This document shows positions 1-9,342 of a stretch of DNA of 64,000 nt, piece by piece. The stretch lies in contig JAKVHY010000010.1 in assembly GCA_023284085.1 (NCBI GenBank), positions 92,430 through 156,429 on the forward strand, in the 5' to 3' direction. This stretch comes from Shewanella benthica. GTDB taxonomy: Bacteria > Pseudomonadota > Gammaproteobacteria > Enterobacterales > Shewanellaceae. The notes under the pieces are model-generated. The model saw nothing but the letters and a program-made list of their open reading frames with translations. It was not told the origin of the DNA and ran no database searches. The position numbers were made by a program, and so were the translations under genes. The first letter of the stretch is position 1. Each line of letters opens with the position of its first letter.

Positions 1-141
1 ACAAAACGTGACTTAGGTCAAATAACCAGCATTAACTAAGGTTTATACTTACAATTAACAGTTAAGCACTATTGCCTTTTAGCATTTACGTATTTCACTT
101 TGGGTTAACCTTTTCTTGAAGGAAACTCTGGAGGGGTTGTT

Positions 142-2223
142 ATGGCTGAGTTTATCACCGAGCAGATCCGCAATCTTGCGGTGCTTGGACACACTGGGGC
201 AGGAAAATCGACGCTGATTGAGGCCTTGCTCTATCGGACCAAGGCGATAAGCCAAAAGGGCAGGGTAGATAGGGGCACAAATCATGCAGATTTCACTGCC
301 CAAGAACAATCCCACCGCCACAGTCTCGAACCCTCCTTCTTAAACCTCGATTTTAATCACCATCACATCAACCTTATCGATACTCCAGGATTACCGGACC
401 TCTTCGGCAGAGCCCTGTTACCCCTGCCAGGGGTGGAGTCTGTACTCTTAGTCATCAATGCAGGAACTGGCATCGAGACGTTAACTCATAGAGCATTCGA
501 GGCTGCCAGAACCCAAGGGAAAGTCGTCTTGATTGCAATCAATCATATCGATGGCAACCAAGATAAATTATCTGAGCTACTTTATGATATACAAGCCAAA
601 TTTGGCTCTCGGTGTTTACCGGTGAACTTGCCCACAGCTGGCTTAGATGCTGTGGTGGATTGCTATTTACACTGTGCTAATGAGGAGACCGCTGACAGTG
701 GCACTGAGCCGCTGTTTCACTCGGCGTCGGCGGCGCGTGATGAGCTTGTCGATACCGTTTTAGAGGAAGATGAAGATCTGATGGAGCTTTATCTGGAGCA
801 GGGGGAGAACTTGACCCCTGAGCAGCTCCATCAACCATTAGAAACGGCGTTAAGAATGGGTCACTTGGTGCCTGTCTGTTTCACCAGTGCAGAAACTGAT
901 GTGGGCATTGATTCCCTGCTCGAGGTGATTACTGAGCTGATGCCCAACCCATTAGAGTCCAATCCGCCTCAATTTGTCAGAGGGTTCGGTGATGCTATGA
1001 AGCTCGTAGATGTGACGCAGAATGCGGACGATCATGTTTTAGCTCATGTATTTTGTGTCTCTATCGATCCGTTTTTTGGCCGAGTCGCTGTGATGAGACT
1101 TCATCAAGGATGCATCACTATCGGCATGAAGCTCTATATAGGTGAAGGGCGCAAGCCTGTTAAAGTCACTCATTTGTTTAAGCTTCAGGGGGATAAACAT
1201 GTCGGCGTGCCACGTGCTGTGCCGGGAGATATTATTGCACTGGCTAAGATAGATGAGCTCGAGGTAGGAGCCGTGCTCCATGATAGCCATGATGAGGATC
1301 AATTTCATTTGCCTGAAATGAACTTCCCTCAGCCCATTTTTGGCTTGGCGGTCAGCCCCAAGCGTCGTGGTGACGAGCATAAGATTGCTGAGGTGTTACA
1401 CAAGCTGGTGGTGGAAGACCCCAGTTTGCACTTGGGTAACTATAGTCTAGGTAGCAAGGATGCCGAGGGGCAGACTGTATTACAGGGGCAAGGTGAGCTT
1501 CATCTGCAGATCGCTATCGAAAAAGCCCATGAGCTATTTCATGTGGATATGGATACAGAAAAACCCGCCGTCGCTTACCGAGAGACGATTACCAGCAGTG
1601 CCAAGATACGCTATCGCCATAAGAAACAATCTGGCGGTTCGGGTCAATTTGGTGAAGTAGAGATCCTCATTGAACCTTTACCAAGAGGCACTGGTTTTGA
1701 ATTTGTCAGTAAAGTGGTGGGTGGTTCGGTTCCCGGGCAATATATTCCTGCGGTTGAGAGGGGGATAAAAGAAGCCATGTTAAGTGGAGGGTTAGCAGGC
1801 TTTCCCATGCAAGATATCAGGGTGAGTCTGCTCGATGGCAAGCATCACAGTGTCGACTCTAAAGAGATAGCCTTCGTCATGGCGGGTAAGAAAGCCTTTA
1901 TTGATGCGGTTAGTCAGGCCGCTCCGGTTATTTTAGAGCCCATAGTTGAGATGAAAATCTGTGTCGCGGCTGCGCAAGTGGGTGATATTACCGGTGATAT
2001 CAGTGCGCGTCGCGGCATGGTGTGCGGCACAAATGCAATCGGTGAGCAGAAGATTGAGGTGAGCGTCGAGGCGCCCCTTGCCTCAGTCGATGATTACTCA
2101 ACACGGCTTAAGTCTATGACAGGTGGAGATGGTCAATTCTTCATGGCTTTTATCCGTTATGACGTGACGCCTGAGCATATTCAACGGCAATTAACGGCCT
2201 TAGCGAGGGATCAACATAATTAG
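142..2223 (+). CDS. Elongation factor G-like translational GTPase (EF-G paralogue)
   Basis: A 693-residue protein with the EF-G domain order: an N-terminal GTPase, then domains II to V. The P-loop GHTGAGKST is at residues 16-24 and the G3 motif DTPG near residue 79. The G4 motif reads NHID instead of NKxD, and the switch I region (near EQSHRHS) lacks the usual RGITI. This marks it as one of the EF-G-like paralogues rather than the main ribosomal translocase, which normally lies in the str operon with rpsL/rpsG and tufA; none of these is here. GTP specificity and ribosome function are therefore uncertain. The start is supported by a GGAGG ribosome binding site about 8 bases upstream. It is monocistronic, with a strong hairpin terminator just after the stop. 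Confidence 0.88.
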   Translation: MAEFITEQIRNLAVLGHTGAGKSTLIEALLYRTKAISQKGRVDRGTNHADFTAQEQSHRHSLEPSFLNLDFNHHHINLIDTPGLPDLFGRALLPLPGVESVLLVINAGTGIETLTHRAFEAARTQGKVVLIAINHIDGNQDKLSELLYDIQAKFGSRCLPVNLPTAGLDAVVDCYLHCANEETADSGTEPLFHSASAARDELVDTVLEEDEDLMELYLEQGENLTPEQLHQPLETALRMGHLVPVCFTSAETDVGIDSLLEVITELMPNPLESNPPQFVRGFGDAMKLVDVTQNADDHVLAHVFCVSIDPFFGRVAVMRLHQGCITIGMKLYIGEGRKPVKVTHLFKLQGDKHVGVPRAVPGDIIALAKIDELEVGAVLHDSHDEDQFHLPEMNFPQPIFGLAVSPKRRGDEHKIAEVLHKLVVEDPSLHLGNYSLGSKDAEGQTVLQGQGELHLQIAIEKAHELFHVDMDTEKPAVAYRETITSSAKIRYRHKKQSGGSGQFGEVEILIEPLPRGTGFEFVSKVVGGSVPGQYIPAVERGIKEAMLSGGLAGFPMQDIRVSLLDGKHHSVDSKEIAFVMAGKKAFIDAVSQAAPVILEPIVEMKICVAAAQVGDITGDISARRGMVCGTNAIGEQKIEVSVEAPLASVDDYSTRLKSMTGGDGQFFMAFIRYDVTPEHIQRQLTALARDQHN

Positions 2224-2253
2224 GCTGTGCTTTTATTCTTTATTCACTAGTCA

Positions 2254-2510
<257 letters not shown>

Positions 2511-2712
2511 TTTTTCATGAGCAGCATTATCGTAATAAGTATATGTCACAGGTTTATTCCGACTTGTCTCTCGATTGATTGTCATGATAATTGATACAAA
2601 CTGGTAGGTTTAAGGCACTTTTTCAGATGGGAATTTATCGGTAATCTATGCTCAGCGTCGATGATGACACTAACAAGATTCTGGATTTCTCAAGCAATAA
2701 GTGAGGTTTATA

Positions 2713-3252
2713 ATGAAAACTAAGACTATATTAGCAAGCGTATTATGCTCTGGTTTACTGGTAGCGAGTGTCAATGCTGCTGAAGTGGAATATTTCGTTG
2801 GCGCTGCAGCCGGTTACCAAACGGATAAAGTCGATGGCGGCATTCAACATGATACCGAAGATATGTCATGGCAAGGTCGAGTGGGTGTATTGATAGAGCA
2901 GCAGCATCGCATCACCGGCACTTTTGGTTACATGGAAGATAAGTTTTCACAAGCCGATTCAGATTATAAGCAAGAGCAATATAGTTGGTTAGTCTCTTAC
3001 GATTATTTAATCCCTGTGCATAAAGATGTGAATCTATTTGTTGGTGTCACGGCTGGGGCGAACGATAACAAGATCGCTGGCCGTGCTTCTACCGATGTGG
3101 TTTGGGGGGGGCAAGCCGGTGTGCAGTACAAATGGAGTGAGCATTTCTCGTCAGATCTAGGCTATCGCTACTTAGAGCAAGACTATGAACGTCACGGTAT
3201 TAGTATCGACAATAGTCAGCAAGTTTATCTGACATTGGATTATAAGTTTTAG
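2713..3252 (+). CDS. Small outer-membrane beta-barrel protein (OmpA/opacity-type fold)
   Basis: A 179-residue secreted protein. It starts with a signal peptide (MKTKTILASV... with a VNA|AE cleavage site near residue 23), continues as alternating beta strands, and ends in YKF with the C-terminal aromatic residue expected of an outer-membrane barrel. The size suits an eight-stranded barrel. I chose the ATG at 2713 rather than the in-frame GTG at 2701, because the signal peptide begins there and GTGAGGT lies just upstream as a binding site. Substrate or function is unknown. It stands alone between the IS remnant and the export operon. Confidence 0.75.
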   Translation: MKTKTILASVLCSGLLVASVNAAEVEYFVGAAAGYQTDKVDGGIQHDTEDMSWQGRVGVLIEQQHRITGTFGYMEDKFSQADSDYKQEQYSWLVSYDYLIPVHKDVNLFVGVTAGANDNKIAGRASTDVVWGGQAGVQYKWSEHFSSDLGYRYLEQDYERHGISIDNSQQVYLTLDYKF

Positions 3253-3594
3253 CTTGTGAGGCTTAATTTGATCCAGATTAACAGTGAGCCCCACATTCTT
3301 TTATGAATTTTCACCCCTCCCTTATTCAAAGTACAAGCGCACCATTCATTTAAGTATAGATTTCAACAGGTGTCTTGTAATTAAGACACCTTCTCAGTGT
3401 AGTAAAAGTGAATAAATCGTCGTAACACCAGACATCATGCCTGAAGCTATAACGGACTTAATTTTACGTGCTCACCCTTAACCCATATCTGTTTCACTTT
3501 TTGTTCAATAGGTTATAGTACATCTCGTGATGAGTAACTCTTCATTTTTGATTCAATCATATTACCTATATATGGTTTTAAGAGGATTGCCAGT
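3253..3594. other. 342-base intergenic region upstream of the export operon
   Basis: No gene seen. A hairpin at 3369-3390 (GGTGTCTT / AAGACACC, 6-base loop) followed by TTCTC probably terminates the barrel gene. The remainder should contain the promoter of the LolA-like operon, but I could not pick a convincing -35/-10 pair. Confidence 0.5.
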
Positions 3595-4371
3595 ATGTAC
3601 TTTGACTTGAATGATAAATCATCCACTTTAGCTAAAATCGCTCTCCTATGTTGCGTGACTATCAGTTCTTCAGCTTTCGCTAAATCAGCCACAGAAATAG
3701 TCATTCTGTCGGATAAACAGATGCGAGGGGATTCGAGTTATACGGTTTCGACCATGAATATCATTCGCCCCGATTGGACCCGCTCCATGAGCATGAAAAG
3801 TTGGACCAAGGGCCAAGATTTATCCCTTGTACTAGTGACTGCGCCGGCAAAAGATAAAGGCAGTGCATCCCTCAAGCGTCAGAAAGAGATGTGGAACTGG
3901 ATCCCCAGTATCGAACGTGTGATAAAAATTGCGCCATCTATGCTCAGCCAATCTTGGATGGGCTCGGACTTTACCAATGATGATCTCATCAATCAGTCAT
4001 CCATAGTGGTGGATTACCAGCATAGGCTTATTGAAGAGCAGATTATCGATGGTGATAACAGCTATGTGATAGACGCTATCGCTAAACCCGATGCGCCAGT
4101 GGTGTGGAGTAAGATCAGATTATGGGTTTCAACAGAGAGTTATCTTCAGCGTAAAGTCGAATTTTATGACGAGTTTGATGACTTGGTAAATACCATGGAG
4201 ACCTTCGATGTTAAACAGATGGGTGGACGCTTAATCGCGACGCGCATGATCATGATCCCCGCCGATAAGCCAGGTAATAAGACCGAGATGCTCACTCATG
4301 AAGCTCAGTTTGATTTCGATATTGGTGATGACTTTTTCTCTCAAAGTCAGATGAAGGCGTTGAGGGATTAA
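3595..4371 (+). CDS. Outer membrane lipoprotein-sorting (LolA-like, PF17131-type) periplasmic protein
   Basis: 258 residues with an N-terminal signal peptide ending near SAFA|KS (residue 29). The body carries the signature blocks I associate with the LolA-like family PF17131: WMGSDFTNDDL, an EEQIIDGDNSYVI block, and a KIRLWVSTESYLQRKVEFYDE-type strand pair. In the family the LolA/LppX half-barrel binds acyl chains or lipids in the periplasm. Proteins of this type often sit beside RND/MMPL or FtsX-type exporters. Here it is the first gene of an apparent operon with two permeases, an ATPase and an outer-membrane barrel, so a periplasmic carrier role for a lipid or other hydrophobic cargo is inferred. 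The cargo is unknown. Confidence 0.8.
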   Translation: MYFDLNDKSSTLAKIALLCCVTISSSAFAKSATEIVILSDKQMRGDSSYTVSTMNIIRPDWTRSMSMKSWTKGQDLSLVLVTAPAKDKGSASLKRQKEMWNWIPSIERVIKIAPSMLSQSWMGSDFTNDDLINQSSIVVDYQHRLIEEQIIDGDNSYVIDAIAKPDAPVVWSKIRLWVSTESYLQRKVEFYDEFDDLVNTMETFDVKQMGGRLIATRMIMIPADKPGNKTEMLTHEAQFDFDIGDDFFSQSQMKALRD

Positions 4372-4375
4372 GCTC

Positions 4376-4411
4376 GAACGTACCTAGAACCTAGGTCCTA
4401 GGTACTCGTTC
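4376..4411. repeat. Intergenic palindrome between the LolA-like and permease genes
   Basis: GAACG-TACCTAG is followed by an inverted CTAGGTA-(CT)-CGTTC, with a further CCTAGG palindrome in the loop. It lies directly before the ribosome binding site (GGAAGAG) of the first permease. It has no poly-U run. It could modulate distal operon expression or stabilise processed mRNA. Confidence 0.5.
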
Positions 4412-4428
4412 CTCTTTAAGGAAGAGAT

Positions 4429-5685
4429 ATGTTACTAAAACTTGCTTGGCGAAATTTGTGGCGACAGAAGCGGCGCACAATTCTCACAGCATGCGCACTC
4501 GCCTTAGCGTTAATCCTCTCTCTAGTCATGCGTAGCACCCAAGAGGGGAGCTATGCAAATAACATAGAAAATAGTGCCCGTTTCTCCACCGGTCTTATTC
4601 AGCTACAGCATGCTGATTTCGCCGAATCTCAGAGTATTGATGATCTTCTGCCCGAAAATGATGCCTTTATCGATATTGCCAAGCAGATCTCCGATGTAGA
4701 ACGTGCTTTACCCAGAATAGAGTCATTTTCACTGGCTGCTGCGGGTGAAAAGTCTAAAGGGGTCATGGTGCTGGGTGTAATGCCTGAGCTTGAAGATGAC
4801 TATTCGGGTATTGCCAGTAAGCTGGTCGATGGCGAGTTTCTTACGCGAGACGATAAACAGGTGTTAATTGGCCAAGGCCTGGCTGAGTATTTTGAACTCG
4901 ATGTTGGCGATGAGATAGTGCTGTATGGCCAAGGCTATCGTGGGCAAACCGCTGCTGGTCTCTACACCATTAAAGGGGTGCTGCATTTCCCAATATCTCA
5001 GCTCGATAATCAACTCATCTATATGCCGTTGCCATTGGCACAGATCCTCTTTAGTACCGATAATCAGGTGACCTCCTGGGTGTTACATACTCGGGATCTC
5101 CCTCATCTTGAACAAACCGTTAATCAGTTAAAGCAGGTTTATAGTGAGCAAGGTGAGGCTGCTGGTTTTACTGGTCAGGTTAATTTGCGTGACTGGCAAG
5201 ACCTCTCCCCTGAGATGGCGCAGCAGATAGCCATGGATAAGGCGGGGGGAATATTTATGATGTATCTGCTCTATGGAGTCGTAGGTTTTGGCTTGTTTGC
5301 CACTATCTTGATGATGACATTAGAGCGGCAGCGAGAGTTTGGCGTGATGCTCGCCACAGGTCTGTTGCGGCCGAAACTGCTTGCCTTAGTCATACTGGAA
5401 TCTAGCTTTATTTCACTGCTCGGCATAGTGATAGGTTTGGTTATCGCCACACCTGTGCTTATCTGGTTTAACCTCTATCCGATTCAGTTAACTGGGGAAA
5501 CGGCGCAACTCATGTTGGATATGGGCTGGGAGCCAATCATTCCTATGATGCTGGCGCCGAGGTTGTTTATCGACCAGGTCCTAACCGTACTCGTTCTGAT
5601 GTTGATCTGTTTGATTTATCCGTTATGGCGGGTCTACCGTTTAGACCTTGTGACGGCACTCAAAGGAGGAGAACATGCTCATTAA
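4429..5685 (+). CDS. ABC transporter permease, MacB/LolC (FtsX-like) family, first copy
   Basis: 418 residues with the FtsX/MacB topology: one transmembrane helix near residues 17-37 after the signature start LAWRNLWRQKRRT, a large periplasmic domain of about 230 residues, and three C-terminal helices (about 272-294, 310-340 and 380-402). The cytoplasmic coupling segment ERQREFGVMLATGL is typical. These permeases drive mechanotransmission to periplasmic partners rather than classic channel transport. It pairs with the second permease (5787) and the ATPase (7140). Its last codons overlap a short permease stub starting at 5675. Confidence 0.88.
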   Translation: MLLKLAWRNLWRQKRRTILTACALALALILSLVMRSTQEGSYANNIENSARFSTGLIQLQHADFAESQSIDDLLPENDAFIDIAKQISDVERALPRIESFSLAAAGEKSKGVMVLGVMPELEDDYSGIASKLVDGEFLTRDDKQVLIGQGLAEYFELDVGDEIVLYGQGYRGQTAAGLYTIKGVLHFPISQLDNQLIYMPLPLAQILFSTDNQVTSWVLHTRDLPHLEQTVNQLKQVYSEQGEAAGFTGQVNLRDWQDLSPEMAQQIAMDKAGGIFMMYLLYGVVGFGLFATILMMTLERQREFGVMLATGLLRPKLLALVILESSFISLLGIVIGLVIATPVLIWFNLYPIQLTGETAQLMLDMGWEPIIPMMLAPRLFIDQVLTVLVLMLICLIYPLWRVYRLDLVTALKGGEHAH

Positions 5686-5797
5686 GCTGGCGTGGCGGAA
5701 TCTTTGGCGTTATATATTTCATACTAGGTTACGTACCTTGATGATGCTATGTGGCTTAGCCTCTACATATATAGGGGCTGTGAACAATGCTGATTAA
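5675..5797 (+). pseudogene. 40-codon stub of a third FtsX-type permease
   Basis: An open frame starting with its own ATG and AGGAGG binding site inside the end of the first permease gene. It begins MLIKLAWRNLWR, identical to the start of the second permease, continues about 28 residues with a first-helix-like segment (TRLRTLMMLCGLAS), and stops at TAA within the start of the next gene. The first 32 or so bases repeat almost exactly 112 bases downstream (5676 and 5788). It looks like the leftover of a tandem permease duplication removed by recombination. It could alternatively act as a leader peptide coupling translation to the second permease. Confidence 0.6.
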
Positions 5798-7037
5798 GCT
5801 GGCGTGGCGGAATCTTTGGAGAAATAAGCTACGCACTTCGATTATGCTCAGTGCCATGGTATTTGGCCTGATGGGCGTAGTGGCTATGATGGGGTTTATG
5901 ACCGGTATGTACGGCAACATGATAGAGAATGCTATTGCTTGGCAGACCAGCGACCTTCAGGTTCACAATAGAAAATATGTCGATAACCCAGATCTAAAAC
6001 TCATTATCCAATCTCCCGATAGGATAACCGATGCCTTAGCCGAGATACCTGAGATGAAGGCTTGGTCGGCACGTTTCTTGGTCGATGGTATGGTGGCATC
6101 GGCGCGTTCCAGTCGCGGGATCCGCATCAATGGAGTCGATAGCTATGATGAAGCCAGAGTCACTCCTTTAGCCAGCAAGTTAGTAGAGGGGAACTGGCTG
6201 ACTAATGAGGGACGACATCCTGTCTTGGTATCGCAGAAAACTGCCGACCGTTTGCGTTTACGTCTGGGATCTAAAGTTGTTTTAACCTTCAGTAATATTG
6301 ATAAGGATGTCACGGGAGCAGCCTTCAGAGTCACAGGAATCTTCACGACGCCATCGACGGGTTTTGACGATGGCAATCTCTATGTCAGACGTGGTGACTT
6401 GATGAAGCTGGCTGGTATTGAGGGGGTTCATGAGATCGCTATCGTGCTCAATACCACTAACAGTAAGATTGGCAGTCTCTTCTCCAATGAACTTGCCTTG
6501 CAGGTGAAAGCTAAGCTTGAAACGGCTAACACATACAAGCTAAATAGCATCAGAGACTGGCAGGAAATTCAGCCTATGTTGGCCACCATCATTTCTCAGA
6601 TCGGGGTGAGTAATGCCATAGTGCTGGGAATATTTATGCTGGCAATGGGATTTGGCATTATTAACATCATGTTGATGTCGGTATTTGAACGCACTCGTGA
6701 GTTTGGGGTATTGATGGCTGTGGGCATGCAAAAGCATAAGGTATTTACCTTGATCATCCTGGAAGCTGGCCTGTTAGGTGTTACCGGAGGTATCTTGGGT
6801 GTTTGCGGTGCATGGACCTTAGTGACTATTTTACAAGTTACCGGAATTGAACTTGGCGCTATGGCTGAAGGCGTTGGCGCATTAGGGGTCGATACGACGC
6901 TTTATCCTCAAGTCTCGGCGGGGGAGTACTTTCTTACTTTAGTGACTGTGGTAGCCGTGAGCTTGTTTGCGGCCCTGTATCCAGCAAGGCAGATATTGAA
7001 ACTTAGCCCGGTCGATGCCATGGCTGAAAAGCACTGA
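5787..7037 (+). CDS. ABC transporter permease, MacB/LolE (FtsX-like) family, second copy
   Basis: 416 residues with the same plan as the upstream permease: N-terminal helix after LAWRNLWRNKLRT, a periplasmic domain of roughly 230 residues, and three C-terminal helices with the conserved ERTREFGVLMAVGM coupling segment. Its divergence from the first copy suggests a heterodimeric transporter, like LolC/LolE. The ATG overlaps the stop of the stub ORF (5795-5797), so its translation may be coupled to it. Its ATPase follows about 100 bases later. Confidence 0.88.
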   Translation: MLIKLAWRNLWRNKLRTSIMLSAMVFGLMGVVAMMGFMTGMYGNMIENAIAWQTSDLQVHNRKYVDNPDLKLIIQSPDRITDALAEIPEMKAWSARFLVDGMVASARSSRGIRINGVDSYDEARVTPLASKLVEGNWLTNEGRHPVLVSQKTADRLRLRLGSKVVLTFSNIDKDVTGAAFRVTGIFTTPSTGFDDGNLYVRRGDLMKLAGIEGVHEIAIVLNTTNSKIGSLFSNELALQVKAKLETANTYKLNSIRDWQEIQPMLATIISQIGVSNAIVLGIFMLAMGFGIINIMLMSVFERTREFGVLMAVGMQKHKVFTLIILEAGLLGVTGGILGVCGAWTLVTILQVTGIELGAMAEGVGALGVDTTLYPQVSAGEYFLTLVTVVAVSLFAALYPARQILKLSPVDAMAEKH

Positions 7038-7139
7038 TAATGACCCTGAATACTAATTTTTCGGCTAGTTAAAAGAATCCAGATGATTATCCGCTCGATA
7101 TGAATTAATTTTTTCAGATTGAGTGAGGAGAGAATGAAC

Positions 7140-7835
7140 ATGAGTATTCAAACGACTCAATTGTGCAAAATTTACAATCAAGATACCGATTTTCCTGTTC
7201 ATGCAGTCAAAGCCTTAGATCTTAAAATTGAACAGGGAGAGTTTGTTGCCGTGATGGGGCCCTCGGGTTCGGGTAAAACCACCTTGTTAAACATGATAGG
7301 TGGCATAGATGAACCTACATCCGGGAAGGTCGTCATCGATGGCAATGATATTTTTGAGCTTAGTGATAAAGACTTGATCGCATTTCGCCGGGATAATATC
7401 GGTTTCATCTTCCAGGATTACAGTTTACTGCCCGTGTTGACTGCACTGGAAAATGTAGAATTTGTCATGCAATTGCAGGGACATAGCGAGGCTGAATGCC
7501 GAGCACGAGCCACAGAACTCTTGCATCGCGTGGGATTGGGGGGGCATCTGCATAAGGTGCCTTCTAAACTATCAGGTGGTCAACAGCAGCGTGTGGCTGT
7601 GGCGCGAGCATTAGCTCCAAGGCCTAGATTTGTGATGGCCGATGAGCCGACAGCAAACTTAGATGCGGCCAACACCTCCGAGTTACTGGATATCATGCAG
7701 CAGCTCAACGAAAATGAGGGCACGACTTTTATCTTTTCGACCCATGATCCACGGGTTATCAAGCGTGCGAGAAGAGTCATCGTCTTTGAAGATGGTCAAT
7801 TAACCGAGGACAAGTCGCAGGGACAAGTGCAGTGA
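7140..7835 (+). CDS. ABC transporter ATP-binding protein, LolD/MacB type
   Basis: A stand-alone nucleotide-binding subunit of about 231 residues. It has Walker A GPSGSGKTT, the Q-loop region FIFQDYSLLPVLT, the signature LSGGQQQRVAVARAL, Walker B RFVMADEPTANLD, and a switch His in STHDPR. These fit the LolD/MacB/FtsE branch. The start is uncertain: ATG at 7134 and 7140 are both in frame, and AGGAG at 7126-7130 is better spaced for 7140. A TTG at 7119 is unlikely. The stop overlaps the GTG of the next gene, so ATPase and outer-membrane protein are translationally coupled. Confidence 0.9.
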   Translation: MSIQTTQLCKIYNQDTDFPVHAVKALDLKIEQGEFVAVMGPSGSGKTTLLNMIGGIDEPTSGKVVIDGNDIFELSDKDLIAFRRDNIGFIFQDYSLLPVLTALENVEFVMQLQGHSEAECRARATELLHRVGLGGHLHKVPSKLSGGQQQRVAVARALAPRPRFVMADEPTANLDAANTSELLDIMQQLNENEGTTFIFSTHDPRVIKRARRVIVFEDGQLTEDKSQGQVQ

Positions 7836-9154
7836 AGAGTGCTGTGAGACTCACTGCACCACTCTTGCTTGCCTCAACGGGTTTATTCTTGCACCAGGCT
7901 GTTGCTTCACCCATTCCGGGTCTGGAACCCGCTAAAAGCTGGGATCTCGATGGTTATATAAAGTACATGGGAACCTACACTTCTCCCGATGGCTCATCAG
8001 GTATATCTGATCACCTGTTACATCAAAGATTTAACTTTGAATACCGCTTCGATAGCGAGCTGAGATTAAATGTCTCGATGCGTAATCGACTCTTTTATGG
8101 GGATAGCGCAGAAGTGCCTGACTATGGCGATCTGATAGGCTCAGACCCAGGTTACTGGGATATGTCGACCACTTGGCTCGATAACAATGGCTGGGTGGGT
8201 AATACTCAGTTTGATCGTGCTTACATCGATTGGAAACCCAGTGAATTCGCTGGTGGAGACTGGCAGGCTAGGGTGGGACGTTTTCGTATTAACTGGGCGA
8301 TGAGCACACTGTGGAACCCAAACGATATCTTCAATGCTTACTCGATATATGATGTTGACTATGAGGAGCGAAGTGGCGCTGATGCCGTGCTTATCAGCCG
8401 CAAGCTGGGTTTTGCCAGTTCATTGGACTTTGTCTATAACCCAAACCAAGACAGCAAATTAACCAGCTATGCTATGCGTTATCTGAGCAATTATGATGGC
8501 TGGGATCTGCAGTTTTTAATTGGAAAGTCGGGATTCGATCATGTCTTTGGAGCCGGTTTTGCCGGAGACATATCGGGGGCCGGATTCAGAGGCGAATTTA
8601 GCTATTTTGACCCTCAGTATGACTATTGGCCAGTCGAAGACGTGGCTGCATATAATGCGACTGCTAGATTTTCGAGTCTTAACACTCCAAGTGCTAATGC
8701 CTCGATCATTAATACTTCGGGCGTTTTCAACGCTTTTTCCGGTGAGTCACAGCGATTAGTCGCCACTAGCGTATCGACTGTGGAGATGGATTACAGTTTC
8801 ACCGGACTGAGAAACTGGATGGTAAGAGGTTCAGTGCTGCATATCTCCAATCCAACGGAGTCTGATAGTGCCTTGCTCTACTTAAACCTTCCTCTGACTG
8901 CGAGAACCTTAAGCTTTACCAGCTGGACCGGTTATCTGGAGCTTGGTTTCGATGTCTCACCCTTGAGTCGACTCACAATTAGCAGCAGTTTTTATGATGA
9001 TGGTTCTTACTTTATTGGCGCCAACATGAGTTACTCTCTGGCAAATGAGTGGACCTTGTTAATGGTCGCTCAACGCTTCGATGGCAGCAGTGGCAGTTTG
9101 TTCGGCGTGACTCCCTCGACACTGGGATATATGCAGCTTAAGTGGAGCTTTTAG
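7832..9154 (+). CDS. Outer-membrane beta-barrel protein of the export operon
   Basis: 440 residues beginning with a GTG that overlaps the ATPase stop (GTGA). A signal peptide runs to about AVAS|P near residue 26. The rest is rich in alternating aromatic/hydrophobic strands and ends in LKWSF, the typical C-terminal aromatic signature recognised by BamA. I do not recognise a specific family with certainty; it resembles large porin-like barrels of the DUF1302 kind. Being coupled to the ATPase and last in the operon, it is probably the outer-membrane component of the same pathway. Direction and substrate are not shown by the sequence. Confidence 0.72.
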   Translation: MKSAVRLTAPLLLASTGLFLHQAVASPIPGLEPAKSWDLDGYIKYMGTYTSPDGSSGISDHLLHQRFNFEYRFDSELRLNVSMRNRLFYGDSAEVPDYGDLIGSDPGYWDMSTTWLDNNGWVGNTQFDRAYIDWKPSEFAGGDWQARVGRFRINWAMSTLWNPNDIFNAYSIYDVDYEERSGADAVLISRKLGFASSLDFVYNPNQDSKLTSYAMRYLSNYDGWDLQFLIGKSGFDHVFGAGFAGDISGAGFRGEFSYFDPQYDYWPVEDVAAYNATARFSSLNTPSANASIINTSGVFNAFSGESQRLVATSVSTVEMDYSFTGLRNWMVRGSVLHISNPTESDSALLYLNLPLTARTLSFTSWTGYLELGFDVSPLSRLTISSSFYDDGSYFIGANMSYSLANEWTLLMVAQRFDGSSGSLFGVTPSTLGYMQLKWSF

Positions 9155-9342
9155 TCGGAGATTTATAACGCCATTAGGGATGATTGTTTTACCCCGATTC
9201 ATATTGATTATCGGCGTATTCCTAATGTGATTCTTTATTTGAGATCTTGCTCACAAACAGCACTATATATTTGACTACAATAGTCGAAGTCAATAACATG
9301 CATAAAATATGAATGTTTAAGTGTTGTTTAAAGGGGATCACC

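Noticed and set aside
1039..1380. 113-codon minus-strand frame inside the EF-G-like gene
   Set aside because: Antisense shadow of a well-supported coding region.
3253..3594. Possible second transposase remnant
   Set aside because: I looked for translated transposase-like peptides on both strands and found none convincing.
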